Part shown: positions 19,018 through 26,174 of the stretch, in pieces | Position numbering within the stretch: position 1 is the stretch's first letter | How the letters are laid out: each line of letters begins with the position of its first letter | Assembly: GCF_005502465.1 (NCBI RefSeq) | Contig: NZ_SCOT01000026.1 | Coordinates: 1 to 40,555 of the forward strand | Origin: Sphingopyxis sp. L1A2A | GTDB lineage: Bacteria > Pseudomonadota > Alphaproteobacteria > Sphingomonadales > Sphingomonadaceae | DNA length: 40,555 nt | Direction: 5' to 3' | Made by a program: the position numbers and the translations under genes | The notes under the pieces: model-generated | Database searches by the model: none | The model's input: only the letters and a program-made list of their open reading frames with translations | Told to the model about the DNA's origin: nothing

Positions 19018-20120
19018 CAATTGACCCCCTGCAATCGTGCCGCATCCTTGATCGCGGTCAGGCCGTCGCGCAATTCCTGTTCGCTGGTGTAGCGCCCCCA
19101 GCCAAGGCGGATCGAGGCGCGCGCATCGGCCTCGCTGACCCCCATCGCGCGCAGCACATGGCTGACCTTGCCCGACCCACTGCCGCACGCGCTGCCGAGC
19201 GAAAAGGCGATGCCCCGCGCGTCGGACATCAGGCGGAGGCCGTTCACGCCCGCGCGGCGGATGTTGAAATTGCCGTGGTAGCGCGCGTCGGCGGCGCCAT
19301 TGAGCGTCCATTCGGGCAGCATGTCGCGCGCCAGTGACCATAGCCGCGCGACATGCGCGGTGTCGGCGTCGGCCCGCTCGGCCGCCAGCGCCGCAGCGGC
19401 GCCAAACCCGGCGCACAGCGCGGGCGAGACGGTTCCCGAGCGCATCCCCTGTTCCTGCGCGCCGCCGAGCATCAGCGGCGGCAGGTCGATGCCGTCCCTG
19501 ATCCACAGCGCGCCGATGCCTTTGGGGCCGTGGATTTTGTGCGCCGAGACGGCGATCAGGTCGGCGCCCTCGGGGATCGCCACGCGCCCATAGCCTTGCA
19601 CCGCGTCGCAGAGCAGCAGGCTGTTCTTCACATGGGCGGCGGCGGCGAAATCGGCGACCGGCTGGATCGTCCCGACCTCGTTATTGACCAGCATCGCCGC
19701 AACGATGCCATTTTCGGGGATCAACGCAGCGTCGGGCGGCAACGCCAAGCCCTCGGCATCGACCGGCAGGATCGCGGCGTTCAACCGCTCGAGACATTGC
19801 AGCGACGCCGCATGTTCGATGCTCAATCCGGCGACCCCGCCCGGCATGATCTCGGCGCCGCGGAGCAGCGCCCAGTTGAGCGCCTCGGTCGCGCCCGAGG
19901 TGAAGAAGACACGCCCCCCCTTCGGAAGCAGCGCCGCGACCTGATCGCGCGCGACCTCGACCGCCGCGGCGGCGGCGCGCCCGCCTTTATGCGTGCTCGA
20001 CGGGTTGGCAAAGCCCCCGAGGTCATTGGCGCCTTCTCCCGGCCCCGCCAGCCAGCGCAGCATCGCCTCGCGCGCTTCGGGGGCGAGCGGCGTTGTGGCT
20101 TGGTAATCGAGGTAAATCAT
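19017..20120 (-). CDS. Cysteine desulfurase (NifS/IscS class)
   Basis: A PLP-dependent enzyme that takes sulfur from cysteine for Fe-S clusters and other sulfur compounds. The 367 residues begin MIYLDYQATTPLAPEA. The PLP lysine is Lys195 (SAHKIHGPKG). A class I active-loop cysteine is Cys312 (LGSACGSGSG). The sequence is shorter than standard IscS (about 400), mainly at the C-terminus, which lacks the long IscU-docking tail, so it could be a NifS-like paralogue. It is coupled to the ferredoxin downstream. A Fur-like palindrome sits 19 bases upstream of its start. Confidence 0.9.
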   Translation of the reverse strand: MIYLDYQATTPLAPEAREAMLRWLAGPGEGANDLGGFANPSSTHKGGRAAAAAVEVARDQVAALLPKGGRVFFTSGATEALNWALLRGAEIMPGGVAGLSIEHAASLQCLERLNAAILPVDAEGLALPPDAALIPENGIVAAMLVNNEVGTIQPVADFAAAAHVKNSLLLCDAVQGYGRVAIPEGADLIAVSAHKIHGPKGIGALWIRDGIDLPPLMLGGAQEQGMRSGTVSPALCAGFGAAAALAAERADADTAHVARLWSLARDMLPEWTLNGAADARYHGNFNIRRAGVNGLRLMSDARGIAFSLGSACGSGSGKVSHVLRAMGVSEADARASIRLGWGRYTSEQELRDGLTAIKDAARLQGVN

Positions 20121-20135
20121 CCGGCGGACAGATCC

Positions 20136-20186
20136 TTATTGCGAGCGATTCGCAAAAGTTGCAACATGCTACGCAATTTCTATATA
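20136..20186. promoter_or_regulatory. Divergent promoter region with Fur-like palindrome
   Basis: TTGCGA and TCGCAA at 20139-20155 form a perfect 6-bp inverted repeat around GCGAT, in an AT-rich frame (TTATTGCGAGC...CGCAAAAG) resembling alphaproteobacterial Fur boxes. To the right, TTGCAA at 20159-20164 and TATATA at 20181-20186 (16-base spacing) make a plausible plus-strand promoter for the hydrolase. The same palindromic TTGCAA with CAATAA (20141-20136, 17-base spacing) could serve the cysteine desulfurase, but it would leave a very short leader without the AAGGA. The operator call is by resemblance only. Confidence 0.45.
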
Positions 20187-20261
20187 GGCGCCATCTTCGC
20201 TCCGCCACCCCGCCAGCCCGGCGATTCGGCGGCCAGCCATAAAAGATAATGAGGTGCTCCC

Positions 20262-20918
20262 ATGCCCGACGTGATTTTCCCCGGCCCCGAGGGCCGTATC
20301 GAAGGCCGTTTCTCGCCCCCGCCGCGCCCGCGCGCGCCGGTTGCGCTGATCCTGCATCCGCATCCGCAGGGCGGCGGCACGATGAACGACCGTATCACCC
20401 AGGCGATGTACAAGAGCTTTGTCGCGCGCGGCTTTGCGGTGCTGCGCTTCAACTTCCGCGGTGTCGGCCGCAGCCAGGGCACGTTCGACAACGGCATCGG
20501 CGAGCTGAGCGATGCCGCATCGGCGCTCGACTGGGTCCAGTCGATCCATCCCGAGGCGCAGACGACGTGGATCGCAGGTTTCAGCTTTGGCGCGTGGATC
20601 GGCATGCAATTGCTGATGCGCCGCCCCGAAATCCGCGGCTTCCTGTCGGTCGCGCCGCCGGCGAACATGTACGACTTCAGCTTCCTCGCCCCCTGCCCCT
20701 CGTCGGGCATCATCGTCGCGGGTGGGCAGGACGAAATCGTGCCGCCGGTCGCGGTGCAGAAGCTGGTCGACAAGCTGCGCACCCAAAAGGGCATCACGAT
20801 CCATCACGACGAAATCCCGCGCGCCAACCATTTCTTCGAGCATGAGCTCGACCAGCTTATGAAGTCGCTCGATAACTATCTGGATATGCGGCTCGCGCCC
20901 GATTCGCCGATCCGCTGA
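20262..20918 (+). CDS. Alpha/beta hydrolase
   Basis: A 218-residue serine hydrolase of the alpha/beta fold, close to the small dienelactone-hydrolase-like family. HPHPQGGGTMNDR forms the oxyanion region. The nucleophile elbow GFSFGAW places Ser108, with Asp157 (GGQDEIVPP) and His190 (PRANHFFEHE) completing the triad. There is no signal peptide, so it is cytosolic. GAGG lies 8 bases before the ATG. The substrate is unknown. It is transcribed divergently from the cysteine desulfurase and followed by a palindromic repeat. Confidence 0.88.
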   Translation: MPDVIFPGPEGRIEGRFSPPPRPRAPVALILHPHPQGGGTMNDRITQAMYKSFVARGFAVLRFNFRGVGRSQGTFDNGIGELSDAASALDWVQSIHPEAQTTWIAGFSFGAWIGMQLLMRRPEIRGFLSVAPPANMYDFSFLAPCPSSGIIVAGGQDEIVPPVAVQKLVDKLRTQKGITIHHDEIPRANHFFEHELDQLMKSLDNYLDMRLAPDSPIR

Positions 20919-20926
20919 TTCAACGA

Positions 20927-21060
20927 TCCTCCCTGTGGCGAAGCCATGGGGAGGTGGCAGCCCGCAGGGCTGACGGAGGGGCCATTGCGCACGGTCGGCG
21001 CCCCTCCACCATCGCCTGCGGCGACGGTCCCCCTCCCCATCGCTTCGCGACAGGGAGGAT
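20927..21060. repeat. Large intergenic inverted repeat, CCTCCCTGT family
   Basis: The left end opens TCCTCCCTGTGGCGAAGC and the right end, read on the other strand, opens TCCTCCCTGTCGCGAAGC. Both arms continue with ATGGGGAGG and inner GC-rich pairs, giving an imperfect hairpin of about 130 bases. It separates the hydrolase from a convergent small membrane-protein gene. The family differs from the CGTCATTGCGAG repeats elsewhere in the window. Confidence 0.75.
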
Positions 21061-21061
21061 T

Positions 21062-21226
21062 TTACTTCACCGGCACCAGCCAGATCGCGACATTGGCGAA
21101 CATCACCAGCGCCGCGACCAGCATCAGCAGCGCGCGGCGACGATCGCCCCCCCGAAAGACATAGGCAGCGCCGCCGGTCAGAACGACCCCGGTGAGCATC
21201 AGCACGGATATGACAGTGTCGGACAT
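21062..21226 (-). CDS. Small two-helix membrane protein (54 residues)
   Basis: This short frame reads MSDTVISVLMLTGVV, then a polar Arg-rich turn (FRGGDRRRA), then LLMLVAALVMFANVAIW, ending VPVK. The pattern is two hydrophobic helices joined by a positive cytosolic loop. No function is known to me. The ribosome site is weak, so translation is inferred from the clean hydrophobic pattern and from the frame filling the gap between the repeat and rpiB. It is convergent with the hydrolase. Confidence 0.55.
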   Translation of the reverse strand: MSDTVISVLMLTGVVLTGGAAYVFRGGDRRRALLMLVAALVMFANVAIWLVPVK

Positions 21227-21338
21227 GCCGCGGCTTTATCGGTCGCGTCACAAATTTGCCACCTCGCTTATGGCCAATCCGCGCGGCTTCGCCTAAAGCG
21301 CGCTCATCGATTCCTTGTCCAAAGCGGGAGCCGCGCCG

Positions 21339-21791
21339 ATGCGCATCGCGATTGCCTCTGACCATGCCGCTTACGAGCTGAAGGCGCTGCTCGCCGACTG
21401 GCTGCGCGCCGAAGGCCATGCGGTCGAGGATCTGGGCACCAACGGGCCCGGCAGCGTCGATTACCCCGATTATGGCTATGCGCTGGGCGAAGCGATGGCC
21501 GCGGGCCGCGCCGACCGCGGCGTTGCGCTGTGCGGGTCGGGGATCGGCATCTCGATCTCGGTCAACCGCAACCCCGCGGCGCGCTGCGCGCTGGTGTCCG
21601 AACCGCTGTCGGCAAAGCTGGCGCGCGAGCATAATGACGCCAATGTCATTGCGATGGGCGCCCGCCTGACCGGCATCGACATGGCCAAGGCTTGCCTCGC
21701 CGCCTTTCTGACCACCGACTTCGCCGGCGATCGCCACGCCCGCCGCGTCGATAAACTATCGAATCCGCCTCAACTGGAGACCAGCCGATGA
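21339..21791 (+). CDS. rpiB: Ribose-5-phosphate isomerase B
   Basis: A 150-residue RpiB/LacAB-type isomerase interconverting ribose 5-phosphate and ribulose 5-phosphate in the pentose phosphate pathway. The start [11 protein letters not shown] carries the phosphate-binding His9. The catalytic Cys65 lies in [11 protein letters not shown], and [14 protein letters not shown] is a family block. I chose ATG 21339, with GGAG 9 bases upstream, over a TTG at 21315. The stop overlaps the glyA start by 4 bases (ATGA), an order shared by many Alphaproteobacteria. Confidence 0.95.
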   Translation: MRIAIASDHAAYELKALLADWLRAEGHAVEDLGTNGPGSVDYPDYGYALGEAMAAGRADRGVALCGSGIGISISVNRNPAARCALVSEPLSAKLAREHNDANVIAMGARLTGIDMAKACLAAFLTTDFAGDRHARRVDKLSNPPQLETSR

Positions 21792-23095
21792 CGACCAACA
21801 CGCTCGACAAGCCCATCAAATCGGCCGGCTATTTCACCGATGGTGTTGGCACTGTGGACCCCGCAGTCGCCGCGGCGATGAAGCATGAACTCGAACGCGA
21901 ACAGTATCAGATCGAACTGATCGCCAGCGAAAACATCGTCTCGAAAGCGGTGCTGGAAGCGCAGGGTTCGGTGTTTACCAACAAATATGCCGAGGGTTAC
22001 CCCGGCCGCCGCTATTATCAGGGCTGCGCCCCGTCGGACGAGGTCGAAACCCTCGCCATCGACCGCGCCAAGCAGCTGTTCGATTGCGCTTATGCCAATG
22101 TCCAGCCGCATTCGGGCGCCCAGGCCAATGGCGCGGTGATGCTGGCGCTGACCAAGCCCGGCGCGACGATTCTGGGGATGAGCCTGGACGCCGGCGGTCA
22201 CCTGACCCACGGGGCGCCGCCCGCGATGTCGGGCAAATGGTTCAACGCGGTACAATATGGCGTGCGTCCCGACGACCATCTCGTCGATTTCGACCAGGTC
22301 GAGGCGCTGGCCAAGGAACATCGCCCTGCCTTGATCATCGCGGGCGGCTCGGCCTATCCGCGCACCCTCGATTTCGCGCGCTTCCGGGCGATTGCCGACG
22401 ATGTCGGCGCGCTGCTGATGGTCGATATGGCGCATTTCGCGGGCCTTGTGGCCGGCGGCGTTCATGCCTCGCCGCTGCCGCACGCGCATGTCGTCACGAC
22501 GACGACGCACAAGACGCTGCGCGGCCCGCGCGGCGGCATGATCCTGACCAATGACGAAGCGATCGCCAAGCGGATCAATTCGGCGGTCTTCCCCGGGTTG
22601 CAGGGCGGCCCGCTGATGCACGTCATCGCCGCGAAAGCGGTGGCATTCGGCGAAGCACTGCGCCCCGATTTCAAGGATTATGCCAAAGCCACCGTCGCCA
22701 ATGCCCAGGCGCTCGCCGCCCGGCTGAAAGCGCGCGGCGCCGACATCGTCGCGGGCGGCACCGACACGCACCTCGCGCTCGTCGACCTGCGCCCGCTGGG
22801 CGTTACCGGCCGCGACGCCGACGAGGCGCTGGAGCGCAGCGCGATCACCTGCAACAAGAACGGCGTGCCCTTTGATCCGCTGCCGCCGGTCAAGACCAGC
22901 GGCATTCGCGTCGGGTCGCCCGCCGGGACGACGCGCGGCTTTGGCATCGCCGAGTTCGAGGCGATCGGCGATATGGTGGCCGATGTGCTGGAGGCGCTGC
23001 GCGACAAAGGCGAGCATGGCGACGCCGATGTCGAGGCGAATGTTCGCGGCCGCGTTCGCGCGCTGTGCGAACGCTTCCCGATCTATCAGGGGTAA
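21788..23095 (+). CDS. glyA: Serine hydroxymethyltransferase
   Basis: The 435-residue PLP enzyme converts serine and tetrahydrofolate to glycine and methylene-tetrahydrofolate, the main one-carbon source. Recognisable blocks are [32 protein letters not shown], the PLP lysine Lys242 in [14 protein letters not shown], and [10 protein letters not shown] near the C-terminus. The length is close to the family norm of about 420-435. It is coupled to rpiB upstream and followed 5 bases later by a small membrane-protein gene and nrdR. Confidence 0.97.
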   Translation: MTTNTLDKPIKSAGYFTDGVGTVDPAVAAAMKHELEREQYQIELIASENIVSKAVLEAQGSVFTNKYAEGYPGRRYYQGCAPSDEVETLAIDRAKQLFDCAYANVQPHSGAQANGAVMLALTKPGATILGMSLDAGGHLTHGAPPAMSGKWFNAVQYGVRPDDHLVDFDQVEALAKEHRPALIIAGGSAYPRTLDFARFRAIADDVGALLMVDMAHFAGLVAGGVHASPLPHAHVVTTTTHKTLRGPRGGMILTNDEAIAKRINSAVFPGLQGGPLMHVIAAKAVAFGEALRPDFKDYAKATVANAQALAARLKARGADIVAGGTDTHLALVDLRPLGVTGRDADEALERSAITCNKNGVPFDPLPPVKTSGIRVGSPAGTTRGFGIAEFEAIGDMVADVLEALRDKGEHGDADVEANVRGRVRALCERFPIYQG

Positions 23096-23100
23096 GCGCG

Positions 23101-23319
23101 ATGGCACGGCAACATCCCGAAGAACCGACGTTGGCCGAGGTCACGATCGAAGAGGTTAAGGCGATGGCCAAGCAGGGTATGGCGCATCCATCGACCCGGC
23201 CGGTGCTGGTCGGCGGCGGCGTCGGCGCGGTCATCGGCCTGCTGCTCGATGCCGTCACCTGGCCGGTCGGGCTGTTCGCCGGCGCCGCCATCGCGCTGCT
23301 GATGCGGGTGCGTCGCTAA
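23101..23319 (+). CDS. Small membrane protein between glyA and nrdR
   Basis: A 72-residue protein of unknown function. The first 40 residues are polar (PTLAEVTIEEVKAMAKQG). A long hydrophobic span follows (VLVGGGVGAVIGLLLD, then WPVGLFAGAAIALLM), either one long or two short helices, and the protein ends VRR. The ATG at 23101 lies 5 bases past the glyA stop, and the stop lies 3 bases before nrdR, so it is co-transcribed and probably co-translated with both. I know no family for it. Confidence 0.7.
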   Translation: MARQHPEEPTLAEVTIEEVKAMAKQGMAHPSTRPVLVGGGVGAVIGLLLDAVTWPVGLFAGAAIALLMRVRR

Positions 23320-23322
23320 CCC

Positions 23323-23787
23323 ATGCGCTGCCCCTATTGCGGCCATGAAGACAGTCAGGTGAAGGACAGCCGTCCCACCGAAGACAGCGCGGCTATCCGG
23401 CGGCGGCGCCAGTGCGAGGATTGCGGCGCACGCTTTACGACGTTCGAGCGTATCCAGCTGCGCGAAGTCGGCGTGCTCAAGGCCGATGGCCGCCGCGAGC
23501 CGTTCGATCGTGAGAAACTGATGCGGAGCATCCAGATCGCCTGCCGCAAGCGTCCGATCGACGGGGCGCGGATCGAACGGCTGGTGTCGGGCATCCAGCG
23601 CCAGCTGGAAACATCGGGCGACAGCGAAGTGCAGGCGGCGCAGATCGGCGCGATGGTGATGGAAGCGTTGAAGGGCTTCGACAGCGTCGCCTATATCCGC
23701 TTTGCCAGCGTCTATCGCGAATTTACCGAGGCCAGGGACTTCGAGGAGTTCGCCTCGTCGGTGACCGAGGCGGCGCACAAGAGTTGA
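23323..23787 (+). CDS. nrdR: Ribonucleotide reductase repressor NrdR
   Basis: A 154-residue zinc-finger and ATP-cone repressor of ribonucleotide reductase genes. Zinc ligands are Cys3, Cys6, Cys31 and Cys34 ([10 protein letters not shown] and RQCEDCG). The ATP cone spans about 49-139 ([16 protein letters not shown] and [10 protein letters not shown]). It senses ATP/dATP balance and binds NrdR boxes near nrd genes, none of which lie in this window. The position after glyA is common in Alphaproteobacteria. The stop overlaps the next gene start by 4 bases (TTGA). Confidence 0.96.
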   Translation: MRCPYCGHEDSQVKDSRPTEDSAAIRRRRQCEDCGARFTTFERIQLREVGVLKADGRREPFDREKLMRSIQIACRKRPIDGARIERLVSGIQRQLETSGDSEVQAAQIGAMVMEALKGFDSVAYIRFASVYREFTEARDFEEFASSVTEAAHKS

Positions 23788-24536
23788 CCGACGCGGCCCC
23801 ACCCCCCGTCATCGTCCTCGTCCGCCCGCAGCTTGGCGAAAATATCGGCAAGGCGGCACGCGCGATGCTCAATTTCGGGCTGACCGAATTGCGTCTGGTG
23901 ACCCCGCGCGACGGCTGGCCCAATCCCGACGCGGGTCCGGCGGCAGCGGGCGCTGACGTCGTGCTTGCCGAGGCGCAGGTGTTCGGCAGCCTGGCCGAGG
24001 CGGTCGCCGATTGCACCACCATCTATGCCACCACGGTGCGCAAGCGCGGCGTCGCCAAGCCTGTGCTGACGCCCGAAGCCGCGGCGCGCGCGGTGCACGC
24101 CAGCGCGGGCCGTTCGGCCTTTGTCTTTGGCGCCGAACGATCGGGGCTCGACACCGACGATGTGGCGCTGGCGCACGCGATCGTCACAGTGCCGATCAAT
24201 CCCAAATTCGCGTCGCTCAACCTGGCGCAGGCAGTGATCCTGCTCGCCTATGAATGGTCGAAGCATGCTCCGGGCGAAGCCGAGGGGGGCGTCGCATTGG
24301 CGAGCCCGCCAGAGGTGCCGCTCGATCCCGTGGCCCCGCACGCCGAACTGGAGGAACTGATCCAGCATCTGGTTCGCGATCTCGACGCCAGCGGCTATTT
24401 TGTGCCGCCCGAGCGAACCGAAGCGACGCTGCGCACCTTGCGCACCGCGCTGACCAAGACCGGGTGGTCGCACAATGATATCCGGATGATGCACGGCATT
24501 ATAACCAGCCTGGGCAGGACGCCGAGACCGCGATAG
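23784..24536 (+). CDS. trmJ: SPOUT tRNA methyltransferase, TrmJ type
   Basis: A 250-residue TrmH/SpoU-family methyltransferase, probably TrmJ, which 2'-O-methylates position 32 of tRNA. The N-terminus [19 protein letters not shown] is motif 1. [10 protein letters not shown] (motif 2) and [21 protein letters not shown] (motif 3) form the knotted SAM site. The C-terminal region has [15 protein letters not shown]. Translation seems to start at TTG 23784, overlapping the nrdR stop, which implies coupling. Subfamily assignment against other TrmH-like enzymes is probable but not proven. Confidence 0.88.
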   Translation: MTDAAPPPVIVLVRPQLGENIGKAARAMLNFGLTELRLVTPRDGWPNPDAGPAAAGADVVLAEAQVFGSLAEAVADCTTIYATTVRKRGVAKPVLTPEAAARAVHASAGRSAFVFGAERSGLDTDDVALAHAIVTVPINPKFASLNLAQAVILLAYEWSKHAPGEAEGGVALASPPEVPLDPVAPHAELEELIQHLVRDLDASGYFVPPERTEATLRTLRTALTKTGWSHNDIRMMHGIITSLGRTPRPR

Positions 24537-24713
24537 CCGTCGGCCCCGCACCGCGGGATACGCCGTTGGACGATTCGCGGCGTCCGTAGAGCCGTTGAAG
24601 CCGGACATCATGATCAAGCCTTCCTGGCCATCGCCGTGATGCAGTGCACCAGTACACTTGGCCTTCAAGCGATACGCGCCTATGCCGTTGCGTCGTTCAG
24701 GAGTCTGATTCGC

Positions 24714-24965
24714 ATGATGATTTTGTTGCTCTCCCTCACCCTGTCGGCGGCATCGCTGGATGCGGCAACCGCCGCACCATCGGCAACCACCGGCGTCAGC
24801 AAACCGGCCAAGCCCGCCAAACCCAAGAAGGTTTGCGAGAAGATCGAAGTCACCGGCAGCACGGTGCCGAAGCGCGTCTGCCGCCTCGTCGCCGAGCCGG
24901 CCAAGCCTGCCCCCGACGCGGCGCGCGCCGACACCGCTTCGCCTGCGGGCGGCACCACCAACTAA
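24714..24965 (+). CDS. Small secreted protein with paired-Cys VC motif
   Basis: An 83-residue protein with a signal peptide (MMILLLSLTLSAASL, cleavage likely after ATA near residue 20). A Lys/Pro stretch (KPAKPAKPKK) follows, then VCEKIEVTGSTVPKRVC and a Pro/Ala-rich tail. The two Cys, 16 residues apart around a TGS turn, could form a disulfide hairpin. Proteins with a similar Cys-TGS-Cys core occur as hypothetical exported proteins in sphingomonads. I chose ATG 24714 because AGGAG lies 10 bases upstream; ATG 24636 would put extra residues before the signal sequence. The function is unknown. Confidence 0.7.
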   Translation: MMILLLSLTLSAASLDAATAAPSATTGVSKPAKPAKPKKVCEKIEVTGSTVPKRVCRLVAEPAKPAPDAARADTASPAGGTTN

Positions 24966-24974
24966 TCCATCCGC

Positions 24975-25289
24975 TCAGCGATCGGCGCGGATTTGGTCCC
25001 ATTTGGCGGCCTCGTGCGCGATCGATTGTTCGACCAGTTCGTTCCACACCGCGCGCAGCCGTTCGGGCGCCAGCCCGGCGGCCGCGGCTTCGCGCCCGAC
25101 ATTGTCGAGCACTTCGGCCTTGCGCGCTTCGTCGCGCACCGTGGCGCGGTCGCTCTTGATCCGCGCGGCGGCGTCCATATAGCCGAACCGGCGGACCAGC
25201 AGCGCGACGAGCTGACGATCGACGTCGTCGACCCCGGCGCGCACCTCGATCATCGTTTCGCAGGTTTCGGGAGATTTGGCAGCGGTCAT
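24975..25289 (-). CDS. Chorismate mutase, AroQ/PchB-like (second copy)
   Basis: A 104-residue helical protein of the AroQ class, nearer to the PchB-like branch. The core reads IEVRAGVDDVDRQLVALLVRR, then GYMDAAARIK and RATVRDEARKAEV. A third helix has AVWNELVEQSIAHEAAKWD, a pattern seen in alphaproteobacterial chorismate mutase relatives. It may make prephenate or use a related substrate; no salicylate or siderophore genes are nearby. I chose ATG 25289 because longer upstream frames run into the rpsD leader. It converges with the small secreted protein gene and is divergent from rpsD. Confidence 0.82.
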   Translation of the reverse strand: MTAAKSPETCETMIEVRAGVDDVDRQLVALLVRRFGYMDAAARIKSDRATVRDEARKAEVLDNVGREAAAAGLAPERLRAVWNELVEQSIAHEAAKWDQIRADR

Positions 25290-25353
25290 GCGCGCTGCCT
25301 TTAGCGGCTTTTTCGATGCTGTCGAGACGCGCGTCCGACAAGCGCCGCAACGC

Positions 25354-25382
25354 TTGACTTTGCCCGCCTCCCCCTCTAATCG
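25354..25382 (+). promoter_or_regulatory. Probable sigma-70 promoter of rpsD
   Basis: TTGACT at 25354-25359 and TAATCG at 25377-25382 are separated by 17 bases, a good housekeeping promoter pair. It leaves a transcribed leader of about 110 bases before the rpsD ATG at 25503. The divergent chorismate mutase starts 64 bases to the left. Confidence 0.5.
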
Positions 25383-25421
25383 CGCGCCTTCGCAATGGAC
25401 CCCGCACCCCGGTGAAGCGGC

Positions 25422-25455
25422 GGTCGCATATGGCTCTTGCCCATATGGTGCGACC
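25422..25455 (+). promoter_or_regulatory. Strong hairpin in the rpsD leader
   Basis: GGTCGCA pairs with TGCGACC as the lower stem, TATGG pairs with CCATA above it with a 3-base bulge on the 3' side, and CTCTTGC forms the loop, for 12 pairs in all. A second small hairpin (CCGAA/TTCGG) follows at about 25464-25480, before GGAGACGACC and the start. Ribosomal protein S4 represses its own mRNA in other bacteria, so this may be a regulatory leader, but it does not match a motif I know. Confidence 0.45.
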
Positions 25456-25502
25456 CGGGAACCGCCGAAATCCTTCGGCACACAGCATATTGGAGACGAC
25501 CT

Positions 25503-26114
25503 ATGTCGAAGCGCCAGAGCGCCAAGTATAAACTCGACCGCCGGATGGGCGAAAACATCTGGGGTCGCCCGAAGAGCCCGGTCAACCGTCGCGAATATGG
25601 CCCCGGCCAGCACGGCCAGCGCCGCAAGGGCAAGGTGTCGGATTTCGGCATCCAGCTGCGTGCGAAGCAGAAGCTGAAGGGCTATTACGGCGACATCACC
25701 GAAAAGCAGTTCAAGAAGAACTATTTTGAGGCGTCGCGGATGAAGGGCGACACCGGCCAGAACCTGATCGGCCTGCTCGAACGCCGCCTCGACGCGGTGG
25801 TCTATCGCTCGAAATTCACCCCGACGATCTTCTCGGCGCGCCAGCTGGTCAGCCATGGTCACGTCTATGTGAACGGCGTGAAGTGCAACATCGCCAGCCG
25901 CCTGGTGAAGCCGGGCGACGAAGTGACCCTGGGCAAAAAGGCGCAGGAAATGGCGCTGGTCGCCGAAGCGCAGAGCCTGCCCGAGCGCGACCTGCCCGAA
26001 TATCTGGCGGTCGACGGCACCAAGGCCACCTATGTCCGCGTTCCGACGCTGGACGAAGTGCCCTATCCGGTAAAGATGGAACCGAACCTGGTCGTCGAAT
26101 TCTATTCGCGCTGA
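25503..26114 (+). CDS. rpsD: 30S ribosomal protein S4
   Basis: The 203-residue primary 16S rRNA-binding protein nucleates the 30S body and helps keep decoding accurate. It begins [20 protein letters not shown], has the N-terminal [13 protein letters not shown] block, and carries the S4 RNA-binding domain at about 93-155 ([28 protein letters not shown]). I chose the start at 25503 because it begins the conserved [10 protein letters not shown] and follows TTGGAGACGACC. It is single-gene, with its own promoter and terminator, as is usual in Alphaproteobacteria. Confidence 0.98.
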   Translation: MSKRQSAKYKLDRRMGENIWGRPKSPVNRREYGPGQHGQRRKGKVSDFGIQLRAKQKLKGYYGDITEKQFKKNYFEASRMKGDTGQNLIGLLERRLDAVVYRSKFTPTIFSARQLVSHGHVYVNGVKCNIASRLVKPGDEVTLGKKAQEMALVAEAQSLPERDLPEYLAVDGTKATYVRVPTLDEVPYPVKMEPNLVVEFYSR

Positions 26115-26141
26115 TCGGGCGGTTCACCGCACAAAACAAAG

Positions 26142-26171
26142 GGGCGGTCCGGCGACGGGCCGCCCCTTTTC
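26142..26171. terminator. Two-way terminator between rpsD and the S9 peptidase
   Basis: GGGGCGGTCC (26142-26151) pairs with GGGCCGCCCC (26158-26167), with one G-U pair and a 6-base loop. TTTTC follows on the plus strand. On the minus strand it is followed by TTTGTTTTG, so it can end both convergent genes. The rpsD stop is 27 bases to the left and the peptidase stop 4 bases to the right. Confidence 0.85.
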
Positions 26172-26174
26172 GTT

